From Arthrobacter sp. RIT-PI-e (lineage in GTDB: Bacteria > Actinomycetota > Actinomycetes > Actinomycetales > Micrococcaceae), in NCBI RefSeq assembly GCF_001187915.1, contig NZ_LGIU01000091.1, forward strand, positions 62,001-126,000: DNA of 64,000 bases, read 5' to 3'. Both the position numbers and the translations under genes were made by a program. Below, in pieces: positions 24,663 through 33,481 of this stretch. The notes under the pieces were generated by a model that saw nothing but the letters and a program-made list of their open reading frames with translations, ran no database searches and had not been told where the DNA came from. The stretch's first letter is position 1. Each line of letters opens with the position of its first letter.

Positions 24663-24750
24663 CGGTGTCTGGGCCGACGGTGCCCGGGCCGACACCGTCC
24701 GATGTGACGCCGGAGACCGGGTCCTCGGTCCGACGTTCGCTCCGTCGGAA

Positions 24751-25155
24751 TCAGGGCCCCAGGACGGGGGCGTCCACCGGCGTACCCGCGACGTACGGTC
24801 CGAAGAACAGATCCGACCCCTCGTGGGTCAGGGACGCAGCCTCGGCGGTGACGCCGTCGAAGCCGGCCAGGACGGCGAAGGGCAACCGCACCGCGGTGTC
24901 GTCGGGGTCGGCGATCTCCAGTATCCACCCTCCGGCGGTCCGGACGATCCCGGGATCGGTGATGGACACGCGCATCATGCCGCCGTGCCCGGTGAGCAGC
25001 ACACGCCCCGCGAACCGCAGAGGGTCCTCGGTGGCCGGGAACTCGAAACGGTCGCCGGTGTCCGTGGCACCGCCGTCGCTGATGATCTCCCCGTCGTGCA
25101 TGGCGCGGACGTAGCCGAGCAGGGAGTCCTTGATCGACCACCGCAGCACGCTCAT
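24751..25155 (-). CDS. HtaA-domain protein without signal peptide
   Basis: A 134-residue protein whose whole length matches the HtaA (haem-binding) domain pattern: LRWSIKDSLLGYV at the start, then RFEFPATEDPLRFAGRV and the conserved TGHGGMMRVSITDPGI. HtaA proteins of corynebacteria are secreted or membrane-anchored haem receptors. This one has neither signal peptide nor C-terminal anchor, so it should be cytoplasmic. It overlaps the LysR gene as ATGA and is convergent with the GntR gene. The neighbouring P450 fusion is a haem protein, so a role in haem delivery or sensing is tempting but unproven; such short HtaA-like proteins may also bind other ligands. Confidence 0.75.
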   Translation of the reverse strand: MSVLRWSIKDSLLGYVRAMHDGEIISDGGATDTGDRFEFPATEDPLRFAGRVLLTGHGGMMRVSITDPGIVRTAGGWILEIADPDDTAVRLPFAVLAGFDGVTAEAASLTHEGSDLFFGPYVAGTPVDAPVLGP

Positions 25156-26078
25156 GCGGGTGCACCGGGCACGGGCCAGGCGATCGTCCGGGCGAAGGCG
25201 ATCAGTGCAATCACCCGCTCCGGCGGATCCTGGGTCGCCGACCAGATGACGTCGATGCCCACGGGTTCGACCGCGGGGAGGATCTCCTTCATCACGACAG
25301 GGTAGCCCTCGTAGCTCGCCGGGTTCGCCGGGCGCTGCACCAGGATCCCGTAGCCGAGACCGCGGCCCACCAGGGTCCGGACTGCCTCGTAGCTCGTGGT
25401 CCGATGCCGGATCCGCGGGCTCAGGCCCCGGCTCGCGAAGAGCGAGAGGGTGTGCTGGCTCGACGGTGGTGCATCCAGCAGGATGAGGTCGCGTCCCACC
25501 ACGTCCTCGAGCCGTACCCCGTCGGCGGCCGCGAGAGGATCGGTGGCGGGCAGGAGGACGTGGGCGGGCAGGGAGAAGAGCCTCTCGCACCGCGGGTTCC
25601 CCGGGACCGACGTGTCGTAGACGAAGGCGACGTCGACGTCGCCCGACTCGATCCTGCCCTCCAGCTGGTCGTGGGTCGCCTCGAGGATGTGCAGGTCCAC
25701 CCGTGGATGCGCTTCGCCGAAGTGGTGCAGCAGGGGCGGCAGGACGGTCGGCGCGAGCGTCGGGTAGCAGCCGATCGTGATCGGGCCGACGAGTTCGCCC
25801 TCGCCCGCCCGCAGGGAGGTGGCCAGCTCGCGTGCGGCGCCCAGCAGTGGTCGGGCCTGGTCGACCACGCGCGCCCCGGCGGTGGTCAGGGTGACGCCGT
25901 GGGCGCGGCGGCGGACGGTGAGCCTGGCTCCCAGGATGCGCTCGAGGTCCGTGAGGGCGTCGGAGAGCGCGGAGGAGGACACATGGAGGTGCTGCCCGGC
26001 AGCGCTGAGCGTCCCGTGATCGGCTGCGGCGACGAGATAGGCCAGCTGCCGGAGCGTGAAACCGGGTACCGTCACCAC
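25152..26078 (-). CDS. LysR-family transcriptional regulator
   Basis: A 308-residue LysR regulator. The HTH is at residues about 5-62 (FTLRQLAYLVAAADHGTLSA), followed by the two-lobed effector domain (VGPITIGCYPTLAPTVLPPL; RTLVGRGLGYGILVQRP). I place the start at GTG 26078, seven bases after GGAGG; an upstream TTG at 26099 lacks such a site. It is divergent from the P450 fusion gene across 165 bp and coupled to the HtaA-like gene, so it most likely controls both. The effector is unknown. Confidence 0.85.
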   Translation of the reverse strand: MVTVPGFTLRQLAYLVAAADHGTLSAAGQHLHVSSSALSDALTDLERILGARLTVRRRAHGVTLTTAGARVVDQARPLLGAARELATSLRAGEGELVGPITIGCYPTLAPTVLPPLLHHFGEAHPRVDLHILEATHDQLEGRIESGDVDVAFVYDTSVPGNPRCERLFSLPAHVLLPATDPLAAADGVRLEDVVGRDLILLDAPPSSQHTLSLFASRGLSPRIRHRTTSYEAVRTLVGRGLGYGILVQRPANPASYEGYPVVMKEILPAVEPVGIDVIWSATQDPPERVIALIAFARTIAWPVPGAPA

Positions 26079-26243
26079 AAATCCGCCTCCATCGGACAAT
26101 CATCGGGGTTGAACCCGCTTTTGCACCAGTGGTGGGCGGGTGATACTCGAGAAGAGCCCGCCTACCCTGCACACCGCTGGGAGCCCTGCCCGGCGATCAC
26201 CGGACCGGAGTGCTCGATGTCGGGACGACACGAAGGAGTGGTC

Positions 26244-29200
26244 ATGGCGGGGACGAACGACACGGCGCCGGTCGCGGACTGGATCACGATCCCTGACCTC
26301 CACCGCGACCCCTTCCCGATCTACGACCGGCTCCGGGCGGAGGGCGGTGTGCACTGGGTGCCGGGTGTCGGCCGGTACCTGATCACCAGCTACGAGGCCG
26401 TGCACGCCACCGAGTTCGACCAGGACACCTTCTCGGCGAACGAGGAGAACTCCCTGCAGATCCGGGCGATGGGACACTCGATGCTCCGGCGGGACGATCC
26501 CGAGCACTACCCCGAACGCAGGGCATGGCAGCCCGTCCTGCGCCCCGGAGTCGTCAAACGGGTATGGACCTCGGTGTTCGAGCGCAATGCCGAGCGCTAC
26601 CTCGACGCCATGATCGCGATGGGTCCCGGCGCCGATCTCGTGCGGGACTTCGCCGCACCGTACTCCGCGGAGAATCTGCGGGAGATCCTCGGGTTCCACA
26701 ACGCCACCCACCAGGATCTGCAGCGCTGGTCCCAGACCCTGATCGACGCGACCGGGAACTACGCCGACGACCCCGAGGTCTGGGCGAAGGGCAGAGCATC
26801 CTTCGACGAGGTGGACATCGCGCTGGACGAGATGCTGCGCTGGCACGCGAGGAACCCCGATTCCTCCCTCATCTCCGGCCTGCTGCGGATCCCCGACTAC
26901 CGGATGCCGCTCGAGAAGATCCGCGCGAACATCAAGATGACCATCGGCGGGGGACTGAACGAACCACGCGACGCGATCGGCGTCGCCGCGTGGGCGCTGC
27001 TCACGCACCCGCACCAGCGGCGTGCCGTCGAGGCCGACCCGTCCCTGTGGCCGGTCGCGTTCGACGAGGCGATCCGTTGGGTCGCCCCCATCGGGCTTTA
27101 CTCGCGGCAGGTCACCCGTGACACGGAGCTCGCCGGCGTGAGACTTCCCGCCGGCGCGAAACTCGGGATCTGCGTGCTCTCGGCGAACCGCGACGAGACC
27201 GTCTGGGATGATGCTCACCTCTTCGACATCCGGCGCGAAGTCAGGCCGCATCTGGCCTTCAGCAAGGGTGTGCACGTCTGCCTCGGCGCGTGGGTGGCCA
27301 GGGCCGAGGTCGCCACGGTGGGGCTGCCCGCCCTGTTCGGCCGGCTCCGTGGCATCGACCTGCACCCCGAGCGCCCCGCCGCGATCGGCGGGTGGGTGTT
27401 CCGCGGCATGCTTGACCTCCCGGTCACCTGGGATACGGCCCCGACCTCGTCGCAGGTGCCCGGAGACCGATCCTCCAGAACGCTTCCCGACACCCCGGAC
27501 CCGGACGCGGCCCCCAGCATCGCCGTCGTCGGCTTCGGACCCGCCGGCTGCTTCTCCGCCCAGGCGATCCGGCGGATGTTCCCTGACGCCGAGATCGACG
27601 TGTTCGACCGGAACCCCGTGCCCTACGGGCTCGTCCGCTACGGGGTCGCGGCGGACCATCAGGGCACCAAGTCGGTCACCCGCCAGTTCGACCGCCTCTT
27701 CACCCACGACGGGGTGCGCTTCCACGGGGGAGTGGGCCTCGGGACGGATCTCGACCTCGCACAGCTCCGGACAGGCTTCGACGCGGTGGTCCTGGCCACC
27801 GGACTGCCCGCCGACGCCCGACTCGACATCCCCGGAGCCCGCCTCGCAGGCGTCCTCGGCGCGGGACAGGTGACACGGATCCTGAACGGGCACCCCGACG
27901 AGAGCGGACCGGTCCCGGCGCTGGGCCGGGACGTCGTCGTCGTCGGCCAGGGCAACGTCGCCCTCGACCTCGTGCGGCTGATCGTCCGGCTGGAGGAGGG
28001 GCTCCACGGCAGCGACATCGACGACGACGTGCACACGCGGCTCGTCGGCGCGGTGCGCACCGTCCACGTCGTGGGCCGTTCGATGCCGGCGCAGGCGAAG
28101 TTCGACCCGGTCATGGTCAGGGAGCTGAGCACCCTTCCCGGCGTGCAGCACGTCGTCCACGGCCTCGAGGACCTCGGGAGCGCCGAGGGGAAGGACGCGC
28201 GCGTCGACGCCGTCCGGGCACTGGCATCCACCGGTACCGCCGTCGGCCTCGATCGCGGCGCCGGGAGGATCCGCGTCGAGTGGTGGTTCGGGACGGCACC
28301 CGAGCGGATCGTGGGCGAGGACGCGGTGGAGGTGGTGCACTTCACCGGACCCGGAGGTCCTCTCCACCTGCGCGCCGACACCGTCGTCACCGCCGTCGGG
28401 TTCACCGCCGGCCCGGACCGGTGGGCACTGCCCGGAGCCCACCCGGAGGGGCGCGTCGAACCGGGGCTCTACGTCGCCGGGTGGCTGCGTCGCGGCCCGC
28501 GGGGCACCATCCCCGACCAGCGCACCGATGCCCGGTCCCTCGCCCGCATCATCTCCGAGGACCTCGGTGCAGGCCTGATCGGCACCTCCGCGCCCGGAGC
28601 CACCGCCTTCGGCGACCTGACCGGCGAGATCGACTTCACCGCCTGGCGGCGCATCGATGCCCACGAGACCCGCACCGCCGCACCGGGACGCGTACGCACC
28701 AAGCTGCGTACGCACCAGTCCCTCCTCCGAGCGGCCCACGATCCCGGGATCGCGCTGCCTCCTGTGCACGCCACCGACCCGGCACGGCAGGACGACGGCG
28801 GGATCCCGCTGACGATCGTCTTCGGCACCGAGTCGGGCAACGCCGAGCTCATCGCCGAGGACCTCGGCCGCCACCTCGGCGGACGGGCACGGGTCACCGT
28901 CGTCGACCTCTCCGACGCCGCCGTCACCGACCTCGACCCCTCCCGCCCGCACCTGGTCGTCTGCTCCACCTACGGCGACGGCGAACTACCGACGGGCGTC
29001 CGCCCCTTCCGCGAGGCACTCCTCACCCGCACACCGGATCTCTCCGCCATGACCTACGCGGTGTTCGGCATGGGCGACCGCAGCTACTCGAGAACCTACT
29101 CGCGCGGTAGTGAACTCCTCGACGAGGCACTCTCGTCCTGCGGTGCTCGGCGCGTCGGCGAGTACGGACGCCACGATGCAGCCGGCCCGCTGGAGGCCAC

Positions 29201-29273
29201 CGAGGTGGCCCGCGACTGGGCCGACGGCGTCCTGGCCGAACTCGGCGCGCGGTTCCTCACCCCGACGCGCTGA
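26244..29273 (+). CDS. Self-sufficient cytochrome P450 - adrenodoxin-reductase-type FNR - flavodoxin fusion
   Basis: A 1009-residue three-part redox enzyme, ATG 26244 with AGGAG upstream. Residues 1 to about 395 are a P450: EAIRW (ExxR) and the haem loop FSKGVHVCLG with Cys346; the I-helix reads GGGLNEPRDA, lacking the usual acid-Thr pair, as in some P450s such as GcoA that carry Glu-Pro there. A 30-residue Pro/Asp/Ser linker follows. From residue 425 there is an FprA/adrenodoxin-reductase-like NADPH-FAD module (VVGFGPAGC; PVPYGLVRYGVAADH; VVVVGQGNVALDLVRL; WLRRGPRGTIPDQ). Residues 855 to about 1003 form a CysJ/CPR-like flavodoxin (FGTESGNAE; CSTYGDGELPTG; FGMGDRSYSR). Electrons could pass NADPH-FAD-FMN-haem within one chain. 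The substrate is unknown; aromatic hydroxylation or O-demethylation is suggested only by context. Confidence 0.9.
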   Translation: MAGTNDTAPVADWITIPDLHRDPFPIYDRLRAEGGVHWVPGVGRYLITSYEAVHATEFDQDTFSANEENSLQIRAMGHSMLRRDDPEHYPERRAWQPVLRPGVVKRVWTSVFERNAERYLDAMIAMGPGADLVRDFAAPYSAENLREILGFHNATHQDLQRWSQTLIDATGNYADDPEVWAKGRASFDEVDIALDEMLRWHARNPDSSLISGLLRIPDYRMPLEKIRANIKMTIGGGLNEPRDAIGVAAWALLTHPHQRRAVEADPSLWPVAFDEAIRWVAPIGLYSRQVTRDTELAGVRLPAGAKLGICVLSANRDETVWDDAHLFDIRREVRPHLAFSKGVHVCLGAWVARAEVATVGLPALFGRLRGIDLHPERPAAIGGWVFRGMLDLPVTWDTAPTSSQVPGDRSSRTLPDTPDPDAAPSIAVVGFGPAGCFSAQAIRRMFPDAEIDVFDRNPVPYGLVRYGVAADHQGTKSVTRQFDRLFTHDGVRFHGGVGLGTDLDLAQLRTGFDAVVLATGLPADARLDIPGARLAGVLGAGQVTRILNGHPDESGPVPALGRDVVVVGQGNVALDLVRLIVRLEEGLHGSDIDDDVHTRLVGAVRTVHVVGRSMPAQAKFDPVMVRELSTLPGVQHVVHGLEDLGSAEGKDARVDAVRALASTGTAVGLDRGAGRIRVEWWFGTAPERIVGEDAVEVVHFTGPGGPLHLRADTVVTAVGFTAGPDRWALPGAHPEGRVEPGLYVAGWLRRGPRGTIPDQRTDARSLARIISEDLGAGLIGTSAPGATAFGDLTGEIDFTAWRRIDAHETRTAAPGRVRTKLRTHQSLLRAAHDPGIALPPVHATDPARQDDGGIPLTIVFGTESGNAELIAEDLGRHLGGRARVTVVDLSDAAVTDLDPSRPHLVVCSTYGDGELPTGVRPFREALLTRTPDLSAMTYAVFGMGDRSYSRTYSRGSELLDEALSSCGARRVGEYGRHDAAGPLEATEVARDWADGVLAELGARFLTPTR

Positions 29274-29438
29274 GCGCAGCCGCCGACCTCCAGGAACACC
29301 GGAGCCACCGGCATCGCCGCCGGACCCCGGGGTGGCCGGGGCGTGGACCCGCGGCGATCCACCGCGGTGCACCCTGCCTGTTCCGCACGGTACGGCCGAG
29401 CTTCCCGCTCCGCCCCGGAGGCGACGGGTCGTGCCTCA

Positions 29439-30404
29439 TCACCCCACGGAGGACACGTCGGGCGGGGTCCGCCGCTGGTCCTGCGAGCGAGTACGCCGTG
29501 CCACCTCCGACGGTGTGCGCCCGTACCGGGCACGGAAAGCACGGGTGAAGTGCGCCGGGGTCGTGAACCCGTGGGTGGACGCGATGGTCGCGATCGGCAC
29601 CGAGGCCAGGCGCGCATCGATCAGTGCGTCGTAGCAGCGCGCCAGGCGGCGCGTGCGGATCCGGCTCGCGACGGTCGACCCGTGCTGGGCGAACAGGGCG
29701 TGGAGCGCTCGCACGGACATGTGGTGGGCGCGTGCGATGCGCGGGGGGTCGAGGTCGGGGTCGGCGAGGTGGTCCTCGACGAAGGCGGCGATCCTTCCCA
29801 TCATGGTGCTCCGGGTCGTGGACCTGTCGGCTGTGCTGCCGGATCCAATCAGGGTGGCGGCCAGGTCGACGGCCACCGCGCCCGGACGGCGGGCGTGGAG
29901 GGGATCGAGGTCGCCGCCGTGCTGTGCGAGGTGGGCGATGAATGCCCCGACGACGCCGGTGAGTTCCGGCCGCTCGTCCAGTACCCGTCCGGTCACCGAT
30001 CCCAGGAGTTCGTCACCGGTCAGGAGCATCTCCCGAGGGAACGCGAGGACCGAGAGCCGGGTGTTCCCGGTCAGCAGCACGGAGTGGGCCAGATGGGCCG
30101 GATGCACGGTGACGTCGCCGGTGCGGAGCACGGTCTCGTGTCCTCCCTGGATGATCACCGCTGCACCGTTCTCGACGACGGTGAGGTGCAGCATCTGCTG
30201 CTGTGCAGGTGTGTACGAGCCGGGGTCGGGTGCGGTTCCGCGGGCATCGGCACGGATGTCGAGGACGCTGACGGTGCCGGCGTCCTCGTCCCGCGGGTCA
30301 CCGCACCACGACCTCGTGCCGGAGGCCGGGTTCCCGAGGGCGGAGCAGGCCGTGGGGTCCGTGGGAGCGAGCTGGAGGGAAGGGCGGTTCATCGGTACGT
30401 CCAT
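29439..30404 (-). CDS. AraC-family regulator, FeaR-like
   Basis: A regulator of about 321 residues with an N-terminal cupin sensor (VVENGAAVIIQGGHETVLRT) and a C-terminal double HTH (HMSVRALHALFAQHGSTV; AHFTRAFRARYGRTPSE). The start is uncertain: ATG 30404 is chosen, with ATG 30392 and 30485 as alternatives, none with a strong ribosome site. It is divergent from the amidohydrolase gene and so probably controls the amidohydrolase-ABC importer unit. It resembles the proteins at 12310-13278 and 36194-37147 strongly in the DNA-binding half, suggesting duplicated regulators for related aromatic substrates. Confidence 0.8.
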   Translation of the reverse strand: MDVPMNRPSLQLAPTDPTACSALGNPASGTRSWCGDPRDEDAGTVSVLDIRADARGTAPDPGSYTPAQQQMLHLTVVENGAAVIIQGGHETVLRTGDVTVHPAHLAHSVLLTGNTRLSVLAFPREMLLTGDELLGSVTGRVLDERPELTGVVGAFIAHLAQHGGDLDPLHARRPGAVAVDLAATLIGSGSTADRSTTRSTMMGRIAAFVEDHLADPDLDPPRIARAHHMSVRALHALFAQHGSTVASRIRTRRLARCYDALIDARLASVPIATIASTHGFTTPAHFTRAFRARYGRTPSEVARRTRSQDQRRTPPDVSSVG

Positions 30405-30609
30405 CACATGGGGGAGGGGGACCGGTACGACGTTCCCCCTCGCGGATGTCGGTCGTATTTCCGATCGGAGACACCTCGATGACATGGCGGGAGATCTGCA
30501 TCACACGTCAACGGGGGTGCGCTGGTGGTCAAGATGGGCACGGGTCGAGCGCCGATAGTTGAACACATGCCTGGGACGACGGGGTTCCCGGGACGACCGA
30601 GGAGGACTC

Positions 30610-32271
30610 ATGACCGGCGCCGACATCATCGTCACCAACGCTGTCGTTCGCACGATGGACCCGCACCGACCCCGTGCCACGGCCTTCGCCATCGGCGGGG
30701 GGAGGGTCCTCCGGGGCGGATCCGACGAGGACGTACGGGACCTTGCCGGTGAGGGCACCGAGGTGGTGGATCTGGCAGGTGCTGCGGTGATCCCGGGGCT
30801 GGTGGACGTCCACAACCACCATCTGATGGCCGGAGAGGCGGACCTGTACCAGCTGGGATTCTCACCGACCGCCGGCTTCGACGAGGTCATCGAGGCGGTG
30901 CGGGACTACAGTGCCGGGTTGGCGGCCGACGCATGGGTGATCGGTGAGGCCTTCGGGAGTGTGCTCATCGAGGACTTCTCGCACGTGTCGGCGCGATACC
31001 GTCTCGACGAGGCCGCCGGCGGGCGCCCGGTCGCACTGACCGACGACAGCCACCACAACCGGTTCGCCAGTACCCGTGCGCTGGAACTGGCCGGCATCAC
31101 GGCCGACACGCCCGATCCCGACAAGGGGCACATCGTGCGTGACCCCGACACGGGGGAACCGACAGGACTGCTGCTCGAGTCCGCCACGATCTCGCTGACG
31201 GAGGCGGTGGACGCCGGCCTGCAGCGCACCCCCGAGCGGTACCGCGAGGCCAGCCGGCGGGCCCTGGAGATCCTGCACTCGTTCGGCATCACCGCGTTCC
31301 AGGACGCGGCGGCGACGGTCGAGATCATGGGTGCGCTGCGTGAGCTCGACGAGGCCGGGGAGCTGCACGCCTGGGTGTCCTCGTGCATGCTGTCCTCGGG
31401 TTTCCTGTTCGCCAACACCCCCTTCGGTGAGGAACTGGTCGTCCGCGGTGAGGAGTTCCGCACCGAGCACCACCGGCCGGATTTCGTGAAGGTGGCCCTC
31501 GACGGGGTACCACCGACCTACACCGGCGCGTTCCTCACCCCCTACCTCGACAGCGCCGAGCACGGCCACGGACACTGCGGTGTGACCACCATGGACCCGC
31601 AGGAACTCCGGGCGTGGCTGCTGTGGACGGCGGAGCGCGGTCTCGGGGCGAAGATCCACTGCACCGGGGATGCTTCGGTCCGGGTGGCTCTCGACGCCAT
31701 CGACGCCGTCCGGTCGGCCGGGCACACGGAGCAGAGGTACCACATCGCCCACGGCCAGTTCGTGCACCCCCAGGACCGGGCGCGGTTCTCGTCCCTGGAC
31801 GTGGCCGCCGACATCTCCCCCTACCTCTGGTTCCCCGGGGTCATCCCGGATGCGATCGCCGCCGTCAGGCCCGCGGAGCAGGCTGCACAGCTCCAACCGA
31901 ACCGCGACCTCCTGGACCTCGGGGTACTCGTGGCCGGCGGGTCGGACTGGCCGGTGAGCGTGTCACCGAACCCGTGGGAGGGGATCCAGGGTCTGGTGAC
32001 CCGGGCGGACCCGCTGGGGCGGGCACCCGGGACCCTCTGGATCGAACAGGCGGTCTCCCTCGAGGAGGCCCTGGAGATCTTCACGATCAACGGCGCCAGG
32101 GCCATGGGCCTGGACGACGTGACCGGGTCCCTGACCGTCGGCAAGTCCGCGGACTTCGCTGTCCTCAGCATGGATCCCTTCACCGTCCCCGCGGACCGCA
32201 TCGTCGACACGTACGCCACCGAGACATGGTTCGCGGGGCGCCGTGTCCACACCCACCCCGTGACCTCCTGA
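30610..32271 (+). CDS. YtcJ-type metal-dependent amidohydrolase
   Basis: A 553-residue amidohydrolase-superfamily protein starting at ATG 30610 after GAGGAGG. Metal and catalytic residues are visible in GLVDVHNHHLMAG (His-x-His), KIHCTGDASVRVALDA, YHIAHGQFVHPQD and the final Asp of VAGGSDWPVS. The closing strand (ITNGARAMGL-like: FTINGARAMGLDDV) is typical. YtcJ relatives hydrolyse N-formyl or N-acyl amines and related amides; the precise substrate here is not evident. It precedes a ribose-type ABC importer whose binding protein starts 143 bp later, so the transported compound is the likely substrate. No signal peptide. Confidence 0.82.
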   Translation: MTGADIIVTNAVVRTMDPHRPRATAFAIGGGRVLRGGSDEDVRDLAGEGTEVVDLAGAAVIPGLVDVHNHHLMAGEADLYQLGFSPTAGFDEVIEAVRDYSAGLAADAWVIGEAFGSVLIEDFSHVSARYRLDEAAGGRPVALTDDSHHNRFASTRALELAGITADTPDPDKGHIVRDPDTGEPTGLLLESATISLTEAVDAGLQRTPERYREASRRALEILHSFGITAFQDAAATVEIMGALRELDEAGELHAWVSSCMLSSGFLFANTPFGEELVVRGEEFRTEHHRPDFVKVALDGVPPTYTGAFLTPYLDSAEHGHGHCGVTTMDPQELRAWLLWTAERGLGAKIHCTGDASVRVALDAIDAVRSAGHTEQRYHIAHGQFVHPQDRARFSSLDVAADISPYLWFPGVIPDAIAAVRPAEQAAQLQPNRDLLDLGVLVAGGSDWPVSVSPNPWEGIQGLVTRADPLGRAPGTLWIEQAVSLEEALEIFTINGARAMGLDDVTGSLTVGKSADFAVLSMDPFTVPADRIVDTYATETWFAGRRVHTHPVTS

Positions 32272-32414
32272 CCACACCACGCCACGACGGTCCACGGGGA
32301 CACCGTTCCCCTCGCCCCACCCCTTCGCGCCCTCATGGACCTGCGCCACGTCCTGGCCACCCCCGATCCCACCGACCCGCACCCACCCATCCCACGTACC
32401 GAGGAGAACACCAC

Positions 32415-33407
32415 ATGCACACTCGTAGATTGTCCGCAGCAGTAGCATCGACCGGCGTCGCAGCGCTGGTCCTCGTGGGCTGCGGCACGACGACGGCCGA
32501 CACGTCCGCGGCCGAGCCCGTCGAGCGCGGCACCGTCGACAAGATCCTCTTCGACTACCCCTTCACCGCCCTGCCCGTGTACGGGGCGATCTCCGGGATC
32601 GTGAAGGAACGCGCCGCGGAGAAGGGCGTCGAGGTGGTGTTCACCAACGACGAGATGGACCTGCAGAAACAGGTCAGCCAGCTCAACTCGTTCCTCACCA
32701 GCGATGTCGACGCCGTGGTGTCCTTCCCCGTGGACCCGGCGAGCCTGGAGAGCATCGCGCAGCAGTACCAGGGCGAGGGGAAGTACTGGGTCACCTACGG
32801 CGGTGACATGCAGAACCAGGACGCGACGCTGCAGTTCAGCTTCTACGACTCCGGGTACCAGCTCGGACAGGATGCCGCGCAGTGGGCGCTGGACAACGTC
32901 GGCCCGGACGCCGAGGTCATCGTGCTCAACGAGACCGAGCGCCAGATCGGCATCGAGCGCACCCGGGGCCTGATGGACGGCCTGAAGGAGGTGGGACCGG
33001 ACCTGCAGATCGTGGCCGAACAGCAGGCCGTGACCCCCGAGGACGCCCTCTCGGTCACCACGGCACTGCTGGCACAGCACCCGGACGCCAATGTGGTGGT
33101 CACCGCCGTCGGCGATGCCGCGCAGGGCGCCTACCAGGCCCTGGTGGCCTCCGGCCGGGCCGAGGACGACCCCGAGACCTATGTGGGAGGCCTGGACCCG
33201 AACCTGTTCGGCCTGCAGAAGATGCAGGAGGGCAAGTTCTTCCGTGCAGCGACCTACTTCTCCCTGTCCGACCTCGTGATGAACGTCATCGACATCCCCG
33301 TCGCCCTCGGCGAGGGAGAGGCCGACGCCAGCGCCGACATCCCGGTCAGCCTCGTCACGAAGGACACCCCCGAGCTCGGCGACTACATCGCCGAGCTCGG
33401 CGGCTGA
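32415..33407 (+). CDS. Ribose-type ABC transporter substrate-binding lipoprotein
   Basis: A 330-residue periplasmic-binding-protein type 1 (RbsB-like) lipoprotein: signal peptide with lipobox ALVLVGC (Cys23). The sugar-binding fold is seen in DYPFTALPVYGAISGIVKE, DVDAVVSFPVDPASLES and HPDANVVVTAVGDAAQGAY. GAGGAG precedes the ATG. Together with the ATPase and permease downstream it forms a CUT2-type importer; the neighbouring amidohydrolase argues for an amide-bearing or aromatic solute, not ribose. Confidence 0.88.
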   Translation: MHTRRLSAAVASTGVAALVLVGCGTTTADTSAAEPVERGTVDKILFDYPFTALPVYGAISGIVKERAAEKGVEVVFTNDEMDLQKQVSQLNSFLTSDVDAVVSFPVDPASLESIAQQYQGEGKYWVTYGGDMQNQDATLQFSFYDSGYQLGQDAAQWALDNVGPDAEVIVLNETERQIGIERTRGLMDGLKEVGPDLQIVAEQQAVTPEDALSVTTALLAQHPDANVVVTAVGDAAQGAYQALVASGRAEDDPETYVGGLDPNLFGLQKMQEGKFFRAATYFSLSDLVMNVIDIPVALGEGEADASADIPVSLVTKDTPELGDYIAELGG

Positions 33408-33411
33408 GCCG

Positions 33412-33443
33412 GCAGCCCGGGCGGGACGCCCCGCCCGGGCTGC
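33412..33443 (+). terminator. Hairpin after the binding-protein gene (attenuator or mRNA stabiliser)
   Basis: GCAGCCCGGGCGGG and CCCGCCCGGGCTGC make a perfect 14-bp stem with an ACGC loop, five bases after the binding-protein stop. Stems here commonly raise binding-protein mRNA over the ATPase and permease; no T tract. Confidence 0.65.
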
Positions 33444-33481
33444 GAGACCTCGCACCTCATCCCATCCTCGAAGGAGACACC

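Noticed and set aside
26100-28952. 950-codon minus-strand frame opposite the P450 fusion
   Set aside because: The plus strand encodes three recognisable domains in one frame; the antisense frame has none.
32272-32414. Possible small gene between amidohydrolase and binding protein
   Set aside because: No start with a ribosome site opening a plausible frame; it reads as a spacer with the binding-protein ribosome site at its end.
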